NCBI GenBank assembly: GCA_027306785.1
Contig: DAHUZB010000005.1
Span: forward strand, 124,001-188,000
Length of the DNA stretch: 64,000 nucleotides
From: Vulcanimicrobiota bacterium
Lineage (GTDB): Bacteria > Vulcanimicrobiota > Vulcanimicrobiia > Vulcanimicrobiales > Vulcanimicrobiaceae
Direction of reading: 5' to 3'
Of this stretch, positions 35,101 through 43,614 are shown one piece after another. Both the position numbers and the translations under genes were made by a program. The notes below the pieces were generated by a model. It saw nothing but the letters and a program-made list of their open reading frames with translations. It ran no database searches and was not told where the DNA came from. Within the stretch, counting starts at the first letter, position 1; each line of letters starts with the position of its first letter.

Positions 35101-36050
35101 TTGCTACCCGAGCCGTCGTTCGGGAAGTTTCCGCCCTGCTGGTTATTGTAAGCCGGAACGTTCGCATTCGATCCTTGCAGACCGACATAATACGAGAACA
35201 TCCGGTCCGGCGACGCGCCGCCCGCTTCCACCGAGAGTTTGTGGTAGAAGGACGGGCCGCCGATTCCGCCGGTCAGCGTTCCGTATCCCGGATACGTGCC
35301 GGTTTTGATGACCTGGTTCAGGTAGCCCGCGAGGGTAGACGAGGCGCCGCCTGCGGGTGAACCGCCGGTGTAGACTTCCGTCTCCTGCGCGCCGAGACTC
35401 GAGAGCGAGTTGGCGTTGTAATTGTCGAACGCGCGATTGACCGGCACGCCGTCATACTCGTACCCGACCTGCGAGTACGCCGAGCCGCGGATGTAAAACA
35501 CCTGGCCCACGCCGGAGTTACCGATCTGCGACGTGACGCCCGGCTGCGAATAGATCGCCGAGTACGCGCTGTCGAGATTGTACCCGCCGCCCAGACCCTG
35601 CACCGCGTGCGCGGTGGCGGCATTGACGGAGTATACGTCGGAGGTCGTTCCCGACTTCACCAGGCTTCCGGCGGCGCGCGCCGTCACCTTGGCAATCGTC
35701 TGGAGCGATTTGGAGAGTTTGAACGCGAGCGACTGCGACTGGTCGGCGAAGACCGTCACACCCGCGAGGTTCGCCGGAGCGAAGTTCGTCTTCTCGACCG
35801 TCACCGTATACGTGTCCGGCGCGAGCGAGATAAAGACGAAGTGACCGCTTGAGTCCGTCGTTGTGGAAGCCGTCTGCGACGCGGAGGAGACTTTTACGCT
35901 CGCTCCGGCGATCGGCGCTCCCGCATCGTTCGTAACCGTACCATTGAGACTACCCGTCGTTCCCGCCAGTGCCCATGTTCCCTGGAAGAGGAAGGAGACG
36001 AGGAGTGCCAATGCTACCATTACACGACGGAGGGATATCGATGTTTGCAT
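32157..36050 (-). CDS. Large Oar-like TonB-dependent receptor
   Basis: The 1297-residue protein has a signal peptide (MQTSISLRRVMVALAL... to about ALAG), a carboxypeptidase-regulatory-like domain (about 40-115, GSLNGTVTNDAGAPIAGASV), a plug region (about 135-260 with FYIRGSAYSQVGYEYDGVP) and a long beta-barrel rich in Tyr, Asn and Gly ending in QAYLQVNVKL. These Oar-like receptors sit in the outer membrane and import large or poorly known substrates. ATG 36050 has GAGGGC upstream. GC is lower (36 of 60 in one sampled line) than the flanking core genes. It is divergent from two TPR regulators that may control it. Confidence 0.88.
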   Translation of the reverse strand: MQTSISLRRVMVALALLVSFLFQGTWALAGTTGSLNGTVTNDAGAPIAGASVKVSSASQTASTTTDSSGHFVFISLAPDTYTVTVEKTNFAPANLAGVTVFADQSQSLAFKLSKSLQTIAKVTARAAGSLVKSGTTSDVYSVNAATAHAVQGLGGGYNLDSAYSAIYSQPGVTSQIGNSGVGQVFYIRGSAYSQVGYEYDGVPVNRAFDNYNANSLSSLGAQETEVYTGGSPAGGASSTLAGYLNQVIKTGTYPGYGTLTGGIGGPSFYHKLSVEAGGASPDRMFSYYVGLQGSNANVPAYNNQQGGNFPNDGSGSNGIFGSLFNPEATLFAPFYNNGPFPTCTSTGAPTGSPTYGGIPACSYYSPNFANNLGLASTLRDRENVMNFHVAIPHKHDSGRDDLQLLFYNFAYQSLYNDGINAMGGPAYWNSALSGWGGPNGYAVGNQFIANGYVGENGPYSNFCAFQAVAGRSCATTGPSPISYADTQIFAPGTAFGQSASTASVVPYYVPGQTTNRPLHSGIDPNYSDALWNDGSIVKLQYQKNFGSNALLRVLGYTFYSDWLQTSPNGAAAYGLTALGAPGVGNGYPSPDYELSTHSRGFQLDFEDQINAQNLISLTGNYTTATVARWNNSFYGAPAGVTNLSDGTNCYNSKGNIASCLSGATQGTYASPVGFPVVGNAAAANAKWIVTRPGAYGSYNNVQPRFSSIALQDQWQPTDRLNFNLGVRYENYSYVLGNTNSPEFSFWFKQAANAYCYDPGTGQPMLLELSPSTPPSAQGPVTAFNSLPGENPGMCYSQNLANGTFTPLIAPSGKQALHPNGMNGSLLYTNVGPGTLTHSLFSPRIAGTYTINADNVLRFSYGRYSQPTETAFEQYSNASGLGAAKFDFTHFWGLGFHTPAHDNPVQTSNNFDFSLEHHFKNTDTTLKLSPFYRYTTNQLVTVSLGGNFASGVNAGTQKSSGIELAIQKGDPSRNGLSGQLSYTYTDARLKFNSLANGTNAIDVINSYIQGFNGLTSAGGGSPYYCAGNPTGPNGSNAPSSTATCAAGTPIQNPYYGMKPGSLLDRNAYYPVYANNPPYTAPDNVGSTAISPNAFTGFLNWKHNRFTATASFQLNQGTLYGSPLTVVGLDPRTCAGNEAGSQPSLAGSKYGLLPDYQTCQSSLATPGGDLAVPNPQTGSFDGLATYRNPWQFNLGMQFGYDVNPRIHATLTLANVVNRCFGGTKTPWQQAYKPNSYVCGYAPDGGNYVGAVPGEGFFYGASPSASQNGTAGYPAIFNQSYATSINAVPFQAYLQVNVKL

Positions 36051-36122
36051 ATATGCCCTCGGAAATGTGTAGTAACGAAGAGCGCGTGACACTTATTCGC
36101 ACGCGCTGCGACATCGGTAAGC

Positions 36123-36140
36123 GTTCGTACCTTAACGAAC
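36123..36140. promoter_or_regulatory. Inverted repeat in the receptor leader region
   Basis: GTTCGT (36123-36128) and ACGAAC (36135-36140) are exact inverse repeats with a 6-base spacer, 73 bases upstream of the TonB receptor start. It is a possible operator for the receptor gene. Confidence 0.4.
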
Positions 36141-36191
36141 CTTTATGGGCGATGCTCCTCGTCGCATACGTGTCTCACTGAGGCAATCCTG

Positions 36192-36207
36192 AGAATTAGC
36201 TGATTCT
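36192..36207. promoter_or_regulatory. Near-perfect 16-bp palindrome upstream of the TPR regulator
   Basis: AGAAT-T-AGCT-G-ATTCT is symmetric except at one pair, lies 55 bases before the GTG of the regulator and is followed by an unusually AT-rich tract (36208-36231). The motif TGAGAAT recurs at 36249-36255 just before the start. It is a candidate operator for the divergent receptor/regulator pair. Confidence 0.4.
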
Positions 36208-36261
36208 TGGTTTCTATTTTATGACTTTTTAGCCGTGGAACGCGTACAGTGAGAATCAACC

Positions 36262-38064
36262 GTGAGCACCGCATCACTTCGATTCGATCCCGCATGCGAA
36301 GACACCGAACGCGCAGTGCGCCAAATGTTGTTGCGCGCGCGAAAGCCGAGCAAACTCGCTGAACTCGACACCGTCAACCAACTGCGCCGCTTATACGGCA
36401 TCATGGATCCGGTGGCCACGCTACGCCGCCTGGTCGATGATACGTTTTCCGACGCGGGCGCATCGATGCAGCGCCTTCGCGAGATGATCGTGCGCTGCGA
36501 CATCGACGCGAGCGTGACACAGAAGGCGTTCGCGCAAGAACTGCACGTCAGTTACCGCCACTTTCATCGCATTCGCGCCGAGGCGGTTGCGGCGATTGCC
36601 GCGCATCTCGGCCTTATTCTCGGCATATCACCGACAGCACCACCGGAATTGCCGGAGGTCAGTGCGCTCGCCGAGATTCTCGCCGAACAGCGTCCGCGAT
36701 CGGCCGAGGGCATCTTCAGCATCTTCGGTGCGCGCTCGGCGCTCGTACAGATTACGCGGCTCCAAGCACTGATCGAATCGGGCGAAGAACTCGACGACCG
36801 CGCGTTGGAGGCGGCGCCCGCGGTATCGCAAGCCACGCTCTACGCGCTGATCGCCCAATCGAAAGAGCTCAACGGCAAGCCGTTCGAAGCGCAAGCCTAC
36901 GTTCAACGCCTCAACCGGCATCTCAACGAGAACCGAGGCGTGATGGACGACACGACGCGTGCCGAGTTAACATGGCGGGCGTTCTTGAACGCCAAGTACC
37001 GTGCGAGCGCAATCGCGATCGAGAGTCAGTCGCGCGCGCTCGAACGCTTCGCGACCGAGCATGCCCGTGCCGTGCGTCGCGCGGTACTTGCCCGCGTGAC
37101 CGCATACATGCATGCGGGTGATCTCGAGAACGCGCAAGCGTCGCTCGAACGCTTCGAGCACATCGGGTACCGTCGCGGCGACGGCGACGGGATGGCGACC
37201 GCACTGCTCCTACGCGCACAGATGGCGCACATGGCGGCCGAACCCGATCGCGCGGTTGCCTACGCTCGCGCCGCGTCCGCGGCGATCGAGCGCCCGCATC
37301 TGCGCAGCGAATGCGCCGCCACGCTCCTCAACGCCGAGATCGCCGCCGGACGGCCGCTCGGCACGCATCTGCCGCTGCGCGGTTCGAAGACGTACGGCAA
37401 CCTGCAGTTTCGCCTCGCGTACGCGCGGCTTCAGCTCCACGTCGGCAACCTCCGCGACGCGCTCATCGAGGCCGAGGCGACAGCCGCTCGCGCCGACGAA
37501 CTCGGCTACGACGGACTCGCGGCGCGCGCGGTCGCAACCGTAGGCACGGCGCACGCGCGACTCGGAAACGCCGCTGCCGCGCGGGCGGCCTACCTGCGTG
37601 CGCTCGCGCGCTACGCGCCGACCTGGAGCCTCCTCGTGGCGTTCGATCTCTTCTCTGCTCCAGGCACGCGGCAGGAGCACCTCGACGCGCTTTCGGCGAG
37701 CGAGGATCTCGCGGACCTCACGTTTGAACGCCTACGCGTGATCGTTCCGCAGATCGCCGACGACGACGCGATCCAGCGCAGGCGAACCCGCGTCTGGCTG
37801 CAGAGCGCGTTCGCCCGCACGATCGCTATCGGCTCGGCGGAGAGCCTGCGCGATGCGACGGTGCAGTTGAGTGCCGCAAATGCGACGCTCGCACATGCGC
37901 TCCCACGACGTTCGGCCGATATCCGCCACGTGCTTGCGATGATGCTCATGCCGCTTCTTCCACATTCGCAGCGCTCGGCGCTCACCTCGTCCGTAGGTGC
38001 GTCGGTCAACGAAGGCATCGCGCTCCTCCAACCCGCGTCCGAGCGAGGCGACTTCGTCGTATAG
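36262..38064 (+). CDS. TPR-containing putative transcriptional regulator
   Basis: The 600-residue protein starts with GTG. Residues 60-120 contain an HTH-like stretch (VTQKAFAQELHVSYRHFHRIRAEAV, seen as TQKAFAQELHVSYRHFHRI), and residues 150-560 are helical repeats of the TPR type (for example ARALERF-like pairs and GNAAAARAAYLRALARYAP). No enzymatic motif is seen. It is divergent from the large TonB receptor and followed by another HTH-TPR protein, suggesting a local regulatory pair. The DNA-binding role is inferred. Confidence 0.65.
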   Translation: MSTASLRFDPACEDTERAVRQMLLRARKPSKLAELDTVNQLRRLYGIMDPVATLRRLVDDTFSDAGASMQRLREMIVRCDIDASVTQKAFAQELHVSYRHFHRIRAEAVAAIAAHLGLILGISPTAPPELPEVSALAEILAEQRPRSAEGIFSIFGARSALVQITRLQALIESGEELDDRALEAAPAVSQATLYALIAQSKELNGKPFEAQAYVQRLNRHLNENRGVMDDTTRAELTWRAFLNAKYRASAIAIESQSRALERFATEHARAVRRAVLARVTAYMHAGDLENAQASLERFEHIGYRRGDGDGMATALLLRAQMAHMAAEPDRAVAYARAASAAIERPHLRSECAATLLNAEIAAGRPLGTHLPLRGSKTYGNLQFRLAYARLQLHVGNLRDALIEAEATAARADELGYDGLAARAVATVGTAHARLGNAAAARAAYLRALARYAPTWSLLVAFDLFSAPGTRQEHLDALSASEDLADLTFERLRVIVPQIADDDAIQRRRTRVWLQSAFARTIAIGSAESLRDATVQLSAANATLAHALPRRSADIRHVLAMMLMPLLPHSQRSALTSSVGASVNEGIALLQPASERGDFVV

Positions 38065-38175
38065 CTGCAACGACTTCACCGCGCACCGTGTCGGGAGTCT
38101 CGCCATGACCTTCGGCATCTTGTACGATACCCGTGGATGGGGTGCAACTCCGTGGGGGTGCCTCTCCCGACCGAG

Positions 38176-39489
38176 ATGACAATGGAACACTATCGTTTCG
38201 CGAACTTTCACTTAGACGTTCGTCGACAGCGCCTTTACCGCGATGGGCTGCCGATAACGCTCACGCAGAAATGCTTTGCCATTCTCTGCGAACTCGTGCG
38301 CTATGCAGGTGACATCGTCACGCGCGAACGCATTGCGGACGCGGTGTGGGGACCGGGAGCCGCGTCCGATGCGACGATCACCCAGCATATCGCGATGCTG
38401 CGTCGCGCCCTACATGACGCGGGCGCAAGCGACGTGATCGTGACCGCATCGGGACACGGCTACCGTTTCGTGGAGCCGGTGGTGCCGGCGGAAAATAGCG
38501 ACACGAACGAACTCGTCGATGCGCTCTGCGAAAACGCGCGCTATTTCTCGCGCTTGCGATCGGATCGCGCGCTGCGCTCGGCCGTGCATCTCTACGACCG
38601 CGCGCTCGCGCTGAAGCGCGACGCGGTTCCGGCGCTCGCCGGGAAAGCCGAGGCGCTGATGCTCACGGCGATCAACGCGCACGCTCCCGGCATGCCGCTC
38701 GTGGGCGAGGCGCTGGAAATTGCGGAGCAGGCGATCGTAGGCGACCCGACCGACGCCGACGCCGCGTATGCCTACGGCCTCGCGCTGATCCACCACGACT
38801 ACGATTGGTCGCGCGGACTGCGCCATCTCGACCGTGCGATCGAACGCAATCCCGCGCACGAGGAGGCCTTGATCGCTCGGGTCCTCGCCGAGACGTACAC
38901 GGGCGCATTCGACGCGGCGGAGACGCATGCGCGCGAAGCCCGCATCACTCTCCCCGATTCACATCGCATTCGGTTTTTGCTTCCCGCCGTTCACGTGTTC
39001 TCTCGGCGCTACGCGAGCGGGATTCCCGAACTCGAAGCGCTCTGTCTCGTGCGCCCCGATTACTGGGCTGCTCAGGGCCTGCTCGGCATCGCGTGCTACT
39101 GGTCGGGGGCGATCGACGACGCGATCGCAAGATGGGAACTCGTGCGTACCGGCTTCCCCGACCACGAGTCGCTGTGGCAGCCCGGCGTTCGCATACGCGT
39201 GCACGGATATTTGTTGCACGCGTATGCGACGCTCGGCCGCGACGCGGAGTACGAGGCGCTGCGCGCGCAGATCGAACGCCTGCGGCAGACGCGCTACTTT
39301 CCGGCGCTCACCGACGCATTCGAACCGCTCGCGGCCGGGCGATTCGACGATGCGATGGCGCCGATTCACACCTCACTCGAGCGACGCGACCCGTGGACCA
39401 CTCGTCTGGGCATCGACCCTTTCTTCGACCCGCTTCGCGACCGCGCCGACTTTCAGAATATCCTCCGCGTCTTGTTCGCGCACGAGTAA
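38176..39489 (+). CDS. CadC/HilA-type winged-helix regulator with TPR domain
   Basis: In 437 residues, an OmpR/PhoB-type winged helix (about 1-105) shows FHLDVRRQRLYRDG, LTQKCFAILCELVRYAGDIVTRE (read as LTQKCFAILCELV then RYAGDIVTRE), VWG and TASGHGYRFV. The C-terminal 300 residues are TPR-like repeats. There is no receiver domain, so control is by protein or ligand contacts instead of phosphorylation. ATG 38176 or ATG 38182 could initiate. It may act with the upstream TPR protein on the divergent receptor gene. Confidence 0.85.
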   Translation: MTMEHYRFANFHLDVRRQRLYRDGLPITLTQKCFAILCELVRYAGDIVTRERIADAVWGPGAASDATITQHIAMLRRALHDAGASDVIVTASGHGYRFVEPVVPAENSDTNELVDALCENARYFSRLRSDRALRSAVHLYDRALALKRDAVPALAGKAEALMLTAINAHAPGMPLVGEALEIAEQAIVGDPTDADAAYAYGLALIHHDYDWSRGLRHLDRAIERNPAHEEALIARVLAETYTGAFDAAETHAREARITLPDSHRIRFLLPAVHVFSRRYASGIPELEALCLVRPDYWAAQGLLGIACYWSGAIDDAIARWELVRTGFPDHESLWQPGVRIRVHGYLLHAYATLGRDAEYEALRAQIERLRQTRYFPALTDAFEPLAAGRFDDAMAPIHTSLERRDPWTTRLGIDPFFDPLRDRADFQNILRVLFAHE

Positions 39490-39577
39490 CCGTTGGCCTA
39501 ACGCGTGCGGCACGAAGCATCGCCGCGAAATCGATGCGCGCCGCCGATTCCAAGCCGCTTCACCGCTTCCGGGCGGC

Positions 39578-41299
39578 TTACTTGACCCGGCCGATCTTGT
39601 TGCTGCCGTTCTCGGTAAACCAGAGCGCGCCATCCGGCCCCGCCGTGATGGCCTGTGGAACGCTGTTCAGCGTGGGCACGCTGTACTCGGTGATCGCGCC
39701 GGACGTCGTGATGCGGCCGATCTTGTTGCCGCCGCTCTCGGCAAACCAGAGCGCGCCGTCCGGTCCCGCCGTGATGCTTTTGGGATTGCCGCCGGACGTG
39801 GGTACGCTATACTCGGTAATCGCGCCGGACGTTGTGATGCGGCCGATGTTGTTGCTGTTGATCTCGGTGAACCAAAGCGCGCCGTCGGGCCCCGCCGTCA
39901 TGGCCTGTGGAACGCTGCTCTACGAGGGCACGCTGGACTCGGTGATCGTCCCGGCCGTCGTGATGCGGCCGATCTGGTTGCTGATAAGCTCGGTCAACCA
40001 GAGCGCGCCGTCCGACCCCGCCGTGATGGCCTGTGGAAATCTGCCCGATGTGGGCACGCTGTACTCGGTAATCGCCCCGGCCGTCGTGATGCGACCGATC
40101 TTGTTGCCCTGGCCCTCCGTAAACCAGAGCGCGCCGTCCGGCCCCGCCGTGATACCGTAGGGACCGCTGTTCAATGTGGGCACGTTGTACTCGGTGATCG
40201 CGCCCGACGTCGTGATGCGGCCGATCTTGTTGCCGCTGTACTCGGTAAACCAGAGCGCGCCGTCCGGCCCCGCCGTGATATCGAAGGAACCGGTGCCGGA
40301 CGCGGGCACGCTGTACTCGGTAATCGCGCCGGATGTCGTGACGCGACCGATCTTGTTGCCGCTGTATTCGGTAAACCAGAGCGCGCCGTCCGGACCCGCC
40401 GTAATACCGTAGGGACTGCTGCCTGACGTGGGCACGCCGTAATCGGCGATCGTACCGGCCAGCGATTCGCCGAGTTGCAGTGTCAGGGGGATCACCGCGT
40501 TCGTTGCGGCGGTGCCGGTCCCCGATTGCGGCGTTGCGGTCGCCGTGAGATGCACGGCCGACGTGAACGGCGTCAAGCAGTTGACGCTGAAGGCGTTGGG
40601 CGATGCAGACCCGAGCGCGGCCGTCGTAACCGCGTTTGGCGTGTCACTCGACACGCTCATCGTGGGCGCGCCCGAGCCGAGAATGTAGTTACCGTCCGCG
40701 TCAACCCCGAACGCGCTAACGATCTGGGTGCTGCCGCATCCGGTAAGGGTGTATCCCGTGCTGTTGGTGCCGGAGAGCGCCGCCGCCGCGCTCGGCACAA
40801 GAATGACGGAGCTCGCAATTCCGCCCAGCGTCACGCCGATGTTGTTCGCAGCATCGGCGAGGATGGTGAACGGCACGTCCAGGTCGGCCGAGAGCTTACT
40901 GCCGGTCGGGTTGCCGCCGCTGAGCGGTCCGTCGTAGGTCGTGAAGTCGAACGTGTACGACCCCGGAGAGAGCGGGATGGTGATCGCGCAGGTCAGCGAC
41001 GAAATCGGCGTCGGCGTCGTGCAGCCGGGCGAGCCCGTCGTGATGTTCTGATTGGCCGTGCTGAGTAGCGTGGTATGCGTGCTGTCGTACACGCCGATCG
41101 CAATCGACTGCGTCGCGGGCGAAATGTACGCGGGACGACGCGCCTGCGTCGACGCCGCCTTCGGCACCGTGATGGTGAAGACCGCAGCTTGCGTTGCGTC
41201 GGCACTTCTCGGCGGCGTCATATTCGGTACGACGCTATGCGCGCCGCCGCACCCCGCCAAAAGCACTGCCGCAGCAATGACGATTCCAAACAGCTTCAT
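39578..41299 (-). pseudogene. Vgb-like seven-bladed propeller lipoprotein gene, interrupted by an in-frame amber codon
   Basis: The frame encodes a lipoprotein (signal MKLFGIVIAAAVLLAGC, lipobox Cys17), a beta-rich domain of about 270 residues and seven repeats of about 42 residues with GPDGALWFTE and GRITTSGAITEYSVP. A TAG at 39922-39920 lies between repeats 4 and 5; reading resumes in the same frame to 39578. The intact paralogue next to it has a serine codon (TCG) at that position. The product would be a four-bladed fragment unless the stop is read through. A GTG at 41317 overlapping the paralogue stop is an alternative start. Confidence 0.85.
39581..40446. repeat. 126-bp tandem repeats coding for propeller blades (array 1)
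   Basis: Seven units with a 126-bp period, the last one partial, encode the blades of the interrupted lipoprotein. Units are highly similar at the DNA level (recurring CCAGAGCGCGCCGTCCGG on the plus strand), so slippage or recombination between units is plausible. Antisense open frames here arise from the periodicity. Confidence 0.9.
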
Positions 41300-41313
41300 C
41301 GCTTTCGGGGACC

Positions 41314-43035
41314 TCACTTGAGCTGCCCGATCTTGTTGCTGGCGAACTCGGTAAACCAGAGCGCGCCGTTCGGGGCCGCCGTGATACCTTCGGGACCGCT
41401 GCTCGACGTGGGCACGTTGTACTCGGTGATCGCGCCGGCCGTCGTGATGCGACCGATGTTGTTGCCGTCGTGCTCGGTAAACCAGAGCGCACCGTCCGGC
41501 CCCGCCGTGATAATGCCCGGATAGCTGCTCGATGTGGGGACGCTGTACTCGGTAATCGCGCCGGACGTCGTAACGCGGCCGATCTTGTTGCCGCCGAACT
41601 CGGTAAACCAGAGCGCGCCGTCCGGGCCCGCCGTGATACTGACGGGAAATGGGCTCGACGTGGGCACGCTATATTCGGTGATCGCGCCGGACGTCGTGAT
41701 GCGGCCGATCTTACCACTGTAGTACTCCGTAAACCAGAGCGCGCCATCCGGTCCCGCCGTGATATAGAGGGGCTCACTGCCCGACGTGGGCACGCTGTAC
41801 TCGGTGATCGCGCCGGACGTCGTGATGCGGCCGATCTTGCCACTAGCGTACTCGGTAAACCAGAGCGCGCCGTCGGGCCCCGCCGTGATACCGTCGGGAT
41901 CGCTGCTCGACGTAGGCACGCTGTACTCGGTGATCGCGCCGGACGTTGTGATACGGCCGATCTTGTTACCGTTCTGTTCCGTAAACCAGAGCGCGCCGTC
42001 CGGGCCCGCCGTGATACCGAGGGGACGGCTGCTCGACGTGGGCACGCTGTACTCGGTGATCGCGCCGGACATCGTGATGCGGCCGATCTTGTTTCCATTC
42101 TGTTCCGCAAACCAGAGCGCGCCGTCCGGGCCCGCCGTGATACCTTGGGGAAGACTGCCGGACGTCGGCACGCCGTACTCGGTGATCGTACCGGTTAGCG
42201 ATTCGCCGAGCTGCAGCATCAGGGGGATCACCGCGTTCGTTGCCGCGGTGCCCGTCCCCGATTGCGCCGTTGCGGTCGCCGTGAGATGCACCGCCGACGT
42301 GAACGGTGTCAGGCAGTTTATGCTGAAGGCGTTGGGCGACGCAGGACCAAGCGCGGCCGTCGTGATCGCGCTTGGCGTGTCACTCGACACGCTCATCGTG
42401 GGCGCGCCCGAGCCTAAAATATAGTTACCGTCCGCGTCGACCCCGAACGCGCTGACGATCTGCGTGCTGCCGCATCCGGTAAGCGTGTATCCCGTGCTGT
42501 TGGTGCCGGAGAACGCCGCCGTTGCGCTCGGGGCGAGAATGACGGAGCTCGCGATACCGCCGAGCGAAACGCCGATGTTGTTCGCCGTACCGGCGACGAT
42601 CGTGAACGGCACGTCCAAGTTGGCCGACAGTTTACTACCGGTCGGACTGCCGCCGCTGAGCGGTCCGTCGTACGTCGTGAAATCGAACGTGTACGACCCC
42701 GGTGAGAGCGGGAGGGTGATCGCGCAGGTCAGCGGCGAGATCGGCGTCGGCGTCGTGCAGCCGGGCGCACCCACCGTGATATTCTGGTTGGCCGCGCTCA
42801 GCAGCGTAGTATGCTTGCTGTCGTACACGCCGATCGCAATCGACTGCGTGGCGGGCGAGATGTAGGCGGGACGCCGCGCCTGCGCTGACGCCGCCTTCGG
42901 CACCGTGATGGTGAAGACCGCAGCTTGCGTTGCCCCCGCACTTCTCGGCGGCGTCATATTCGGTACGACGCTATGCGCGCCGCCGCACCCCGCCAGAACG
43001 ACTACCGCCGCAATAACGATTCCAAGCCGCTGCAT
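41314..43035 (-). CDS. Vgb/SMP-30-like seven-bladed beta-propeller lipoprotein
   Basis: The 573-residue protein begins with a lipoprotein signal (MQRLGIVIAAVVVLAGC, Cys17), then a domain of about 270 residues with SYTFDFTTYDGPLSGG and GTNSTGYTLTGCGSTQIV, then seven 42-residue blades (ITAGPDGALWFTE...GRITTSGAITEYSVPTSS). Seven such repeats are the blade number of virginiamycin B lyase (Vgb). Family members often serve as secreted binding or sensor proteins, so lyase activity should not be assumed. It is the upstream member of a tandem pair whose N-terminal halves are nearly identical at DNA level, suggesting recent duplication or gene conversion. Confidence 0.88.
   Translation of the reverse strand: MQRLGIVIAAVVVLAGCGGAHSVVPNMTPPRSAGATQAAVFTITVPKAASAQARRPAYISPATQSIAIGVYDSKHTTLLSAANQNITVGAPGCTTPTPISPLTCAITLPLSPGSYTFDFTTYDGPLSGGSPTGSKLSANLDVPFTIVAGTANNIGVSLGGIASSVILAPSATAAFSGTNSTGYTLTGCGSTQIVSAFGVDADGNYILGSGAPTMSVSSDTPSAITTAALGPASPNAFSINCLTPFTSAVHLTATATAQSGTGTAATNAVIPLMLQLGESLTGTITEYGVPTSGSLPQGITAGPDGALWFAEQNGNKIGRITMSGAITEYSVPTSSSRPLGITAGPDGALWFTEQNGNKIGRITTSGAITEYSVPTSSSDPDGITAGPDGALWFTEYASGKIGRITTSGAITEYSVPTSGSEPLYITAGPDGALWFTEYYSGKIGRITTSGAITEYSVPTSSPFPVSITAGPDGALWFTEFGGNKIGRVTTSGAITEYSVPTSSSYPGIITAGPDGALWFTEHDGNNIGRITTAGAITEYNVPTSSSGPEGITAAPNGALWFTEFASNKIGQLK
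41317..42183. repeat. 126-bp tandem repeats coding for propeller blades (array 2)
   Basis: Seven tandem units, the last partial, encode the blades of the intact lipoprotein. Period and consensus match array 1, about 1.7 kb away, so the two arrays are potential substrates for homologous exchange. Confidence 0.9.
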
Positions 43036-43352
43036 CGCTGTAATTAATCCCAACTCCCGACGACGTGTACGTGATGGTGACGCTTTTCGTGTTGCCGTCA
43101 GCCGGCGAGCAACCTCGCCGAAGGGAACGTTCAACGGTAATACCGTAAAGCGCACCTTCGCATCGATAGCGATCCTAATACAAAGAAAACTAAAGCTTCG
43201 CTTAGGCAAAAAGAGCCGTTCGCGCACTCATACCTTTGACTTGATTTCACAATCAGCCGCTCCTCCACCTGGGGTGCAACCACACCGGCCAAGCCGGCCG
43301 CTAGAGGAACTCACCCCTCGCAAAATGCCTCTCTGAACCCTGGATGCGACGT
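43036..43352. other. 317-bp intergenic region upstream of the propeller lipoproteins
   Basis: No gene is supported here. The region is AT-richer around 43170-43230, holds a 13-bp palindrome (43134-43146), and presumably contains the minus-strand promoter of the lipoprotein pair. I could not assign -35 and -10 boxes with confidence. Confidence 0.6.
43134..43146. promoter_or_regulatory. 13-bp perfect palindrome upstream of the lipoprotein pair
   Basis: ACGGTA-A-TACCGT is a perfect inverted repeat with one central base, about 100 bases upstream of the intact lipoprotein start. It is a candidate operator. Confidence 0.4.
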
Positions 43353-43389
43353 AAAAACAAAGCCACCCGATTGGGGCGGCTTTGTTTTT
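43353..43389 (-). terminator. Intrinsic terminator after tRNA-Asn
   Basis: AAAAACAAAGCC(A)CCC at 43353-43368 pairs with GGG(C)GGCTTTGTTTTT at 43374-43389 around a 5-base loop, with one mismatch or wobble. The A- and T-rich ends flank both sides, so it can terminate in either direction. It starts 3 bases past the tRNA 3' end on the minus strand. Confidence 0.85.
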
Positions 43390-43391
43390 CA

Positions 43392-43467
43392 TGGCTCCGG
43401 ATGCTGGACTCGAACCAGCGACCCGCTGATTAACAGTCAGCTGCTCTACCAACTGAGCTAATCCGGA
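43392..43467 (-). tRNA. tRNA-Asn (anticodon GTT), CCA encoded
   Basis: The minus strand folds into a full cloverleaf: acceptor TCCGGAT/ATCCGGA, D arm GCTC-AGTTGGTA-GAGC, anticodon arm GCTGA-CTGTTAA-TCAGC with GTT at 43434-43432, T arm GCTGG-TTCGAGT-CCAGC, discriminator G and genomically encoded CCA (43394-43392). Total 76 nt. Confidence 0.97.
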
Positions 43468-43614
43468 ACGCGCTACCTGCGGGATTTTACTCGATGCGGG
43501 CGGCTTGCGCAACCCGTATCGCCACAGGGCCGGGGACCGAGGTTCTGCACCCCGCGCGTTGCCCCTCCCTGTGGCTGGACGGGTGCGGCTTTCGTCGCCG
43601 AACCCGTCGTCGGG

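Noticed and set aside
39581-42183. Tandem repeats considered as a CRISPR array
   Set aside because: Units are 126 bp, coding, contiguous and without spacers or cas genes.
41470-42198. Plus-strand open frames over the propeller repeats (repeats of RAGRRDAADLV)
   Set aside because: They result from the 126-bp periodicity of the true minus-strand gene, which has a lipobox and known repeats.
43228-43512. 94-codon minus-strand frame
   Set aside because: It runs through the tRNA-Asn gene and its terminator.
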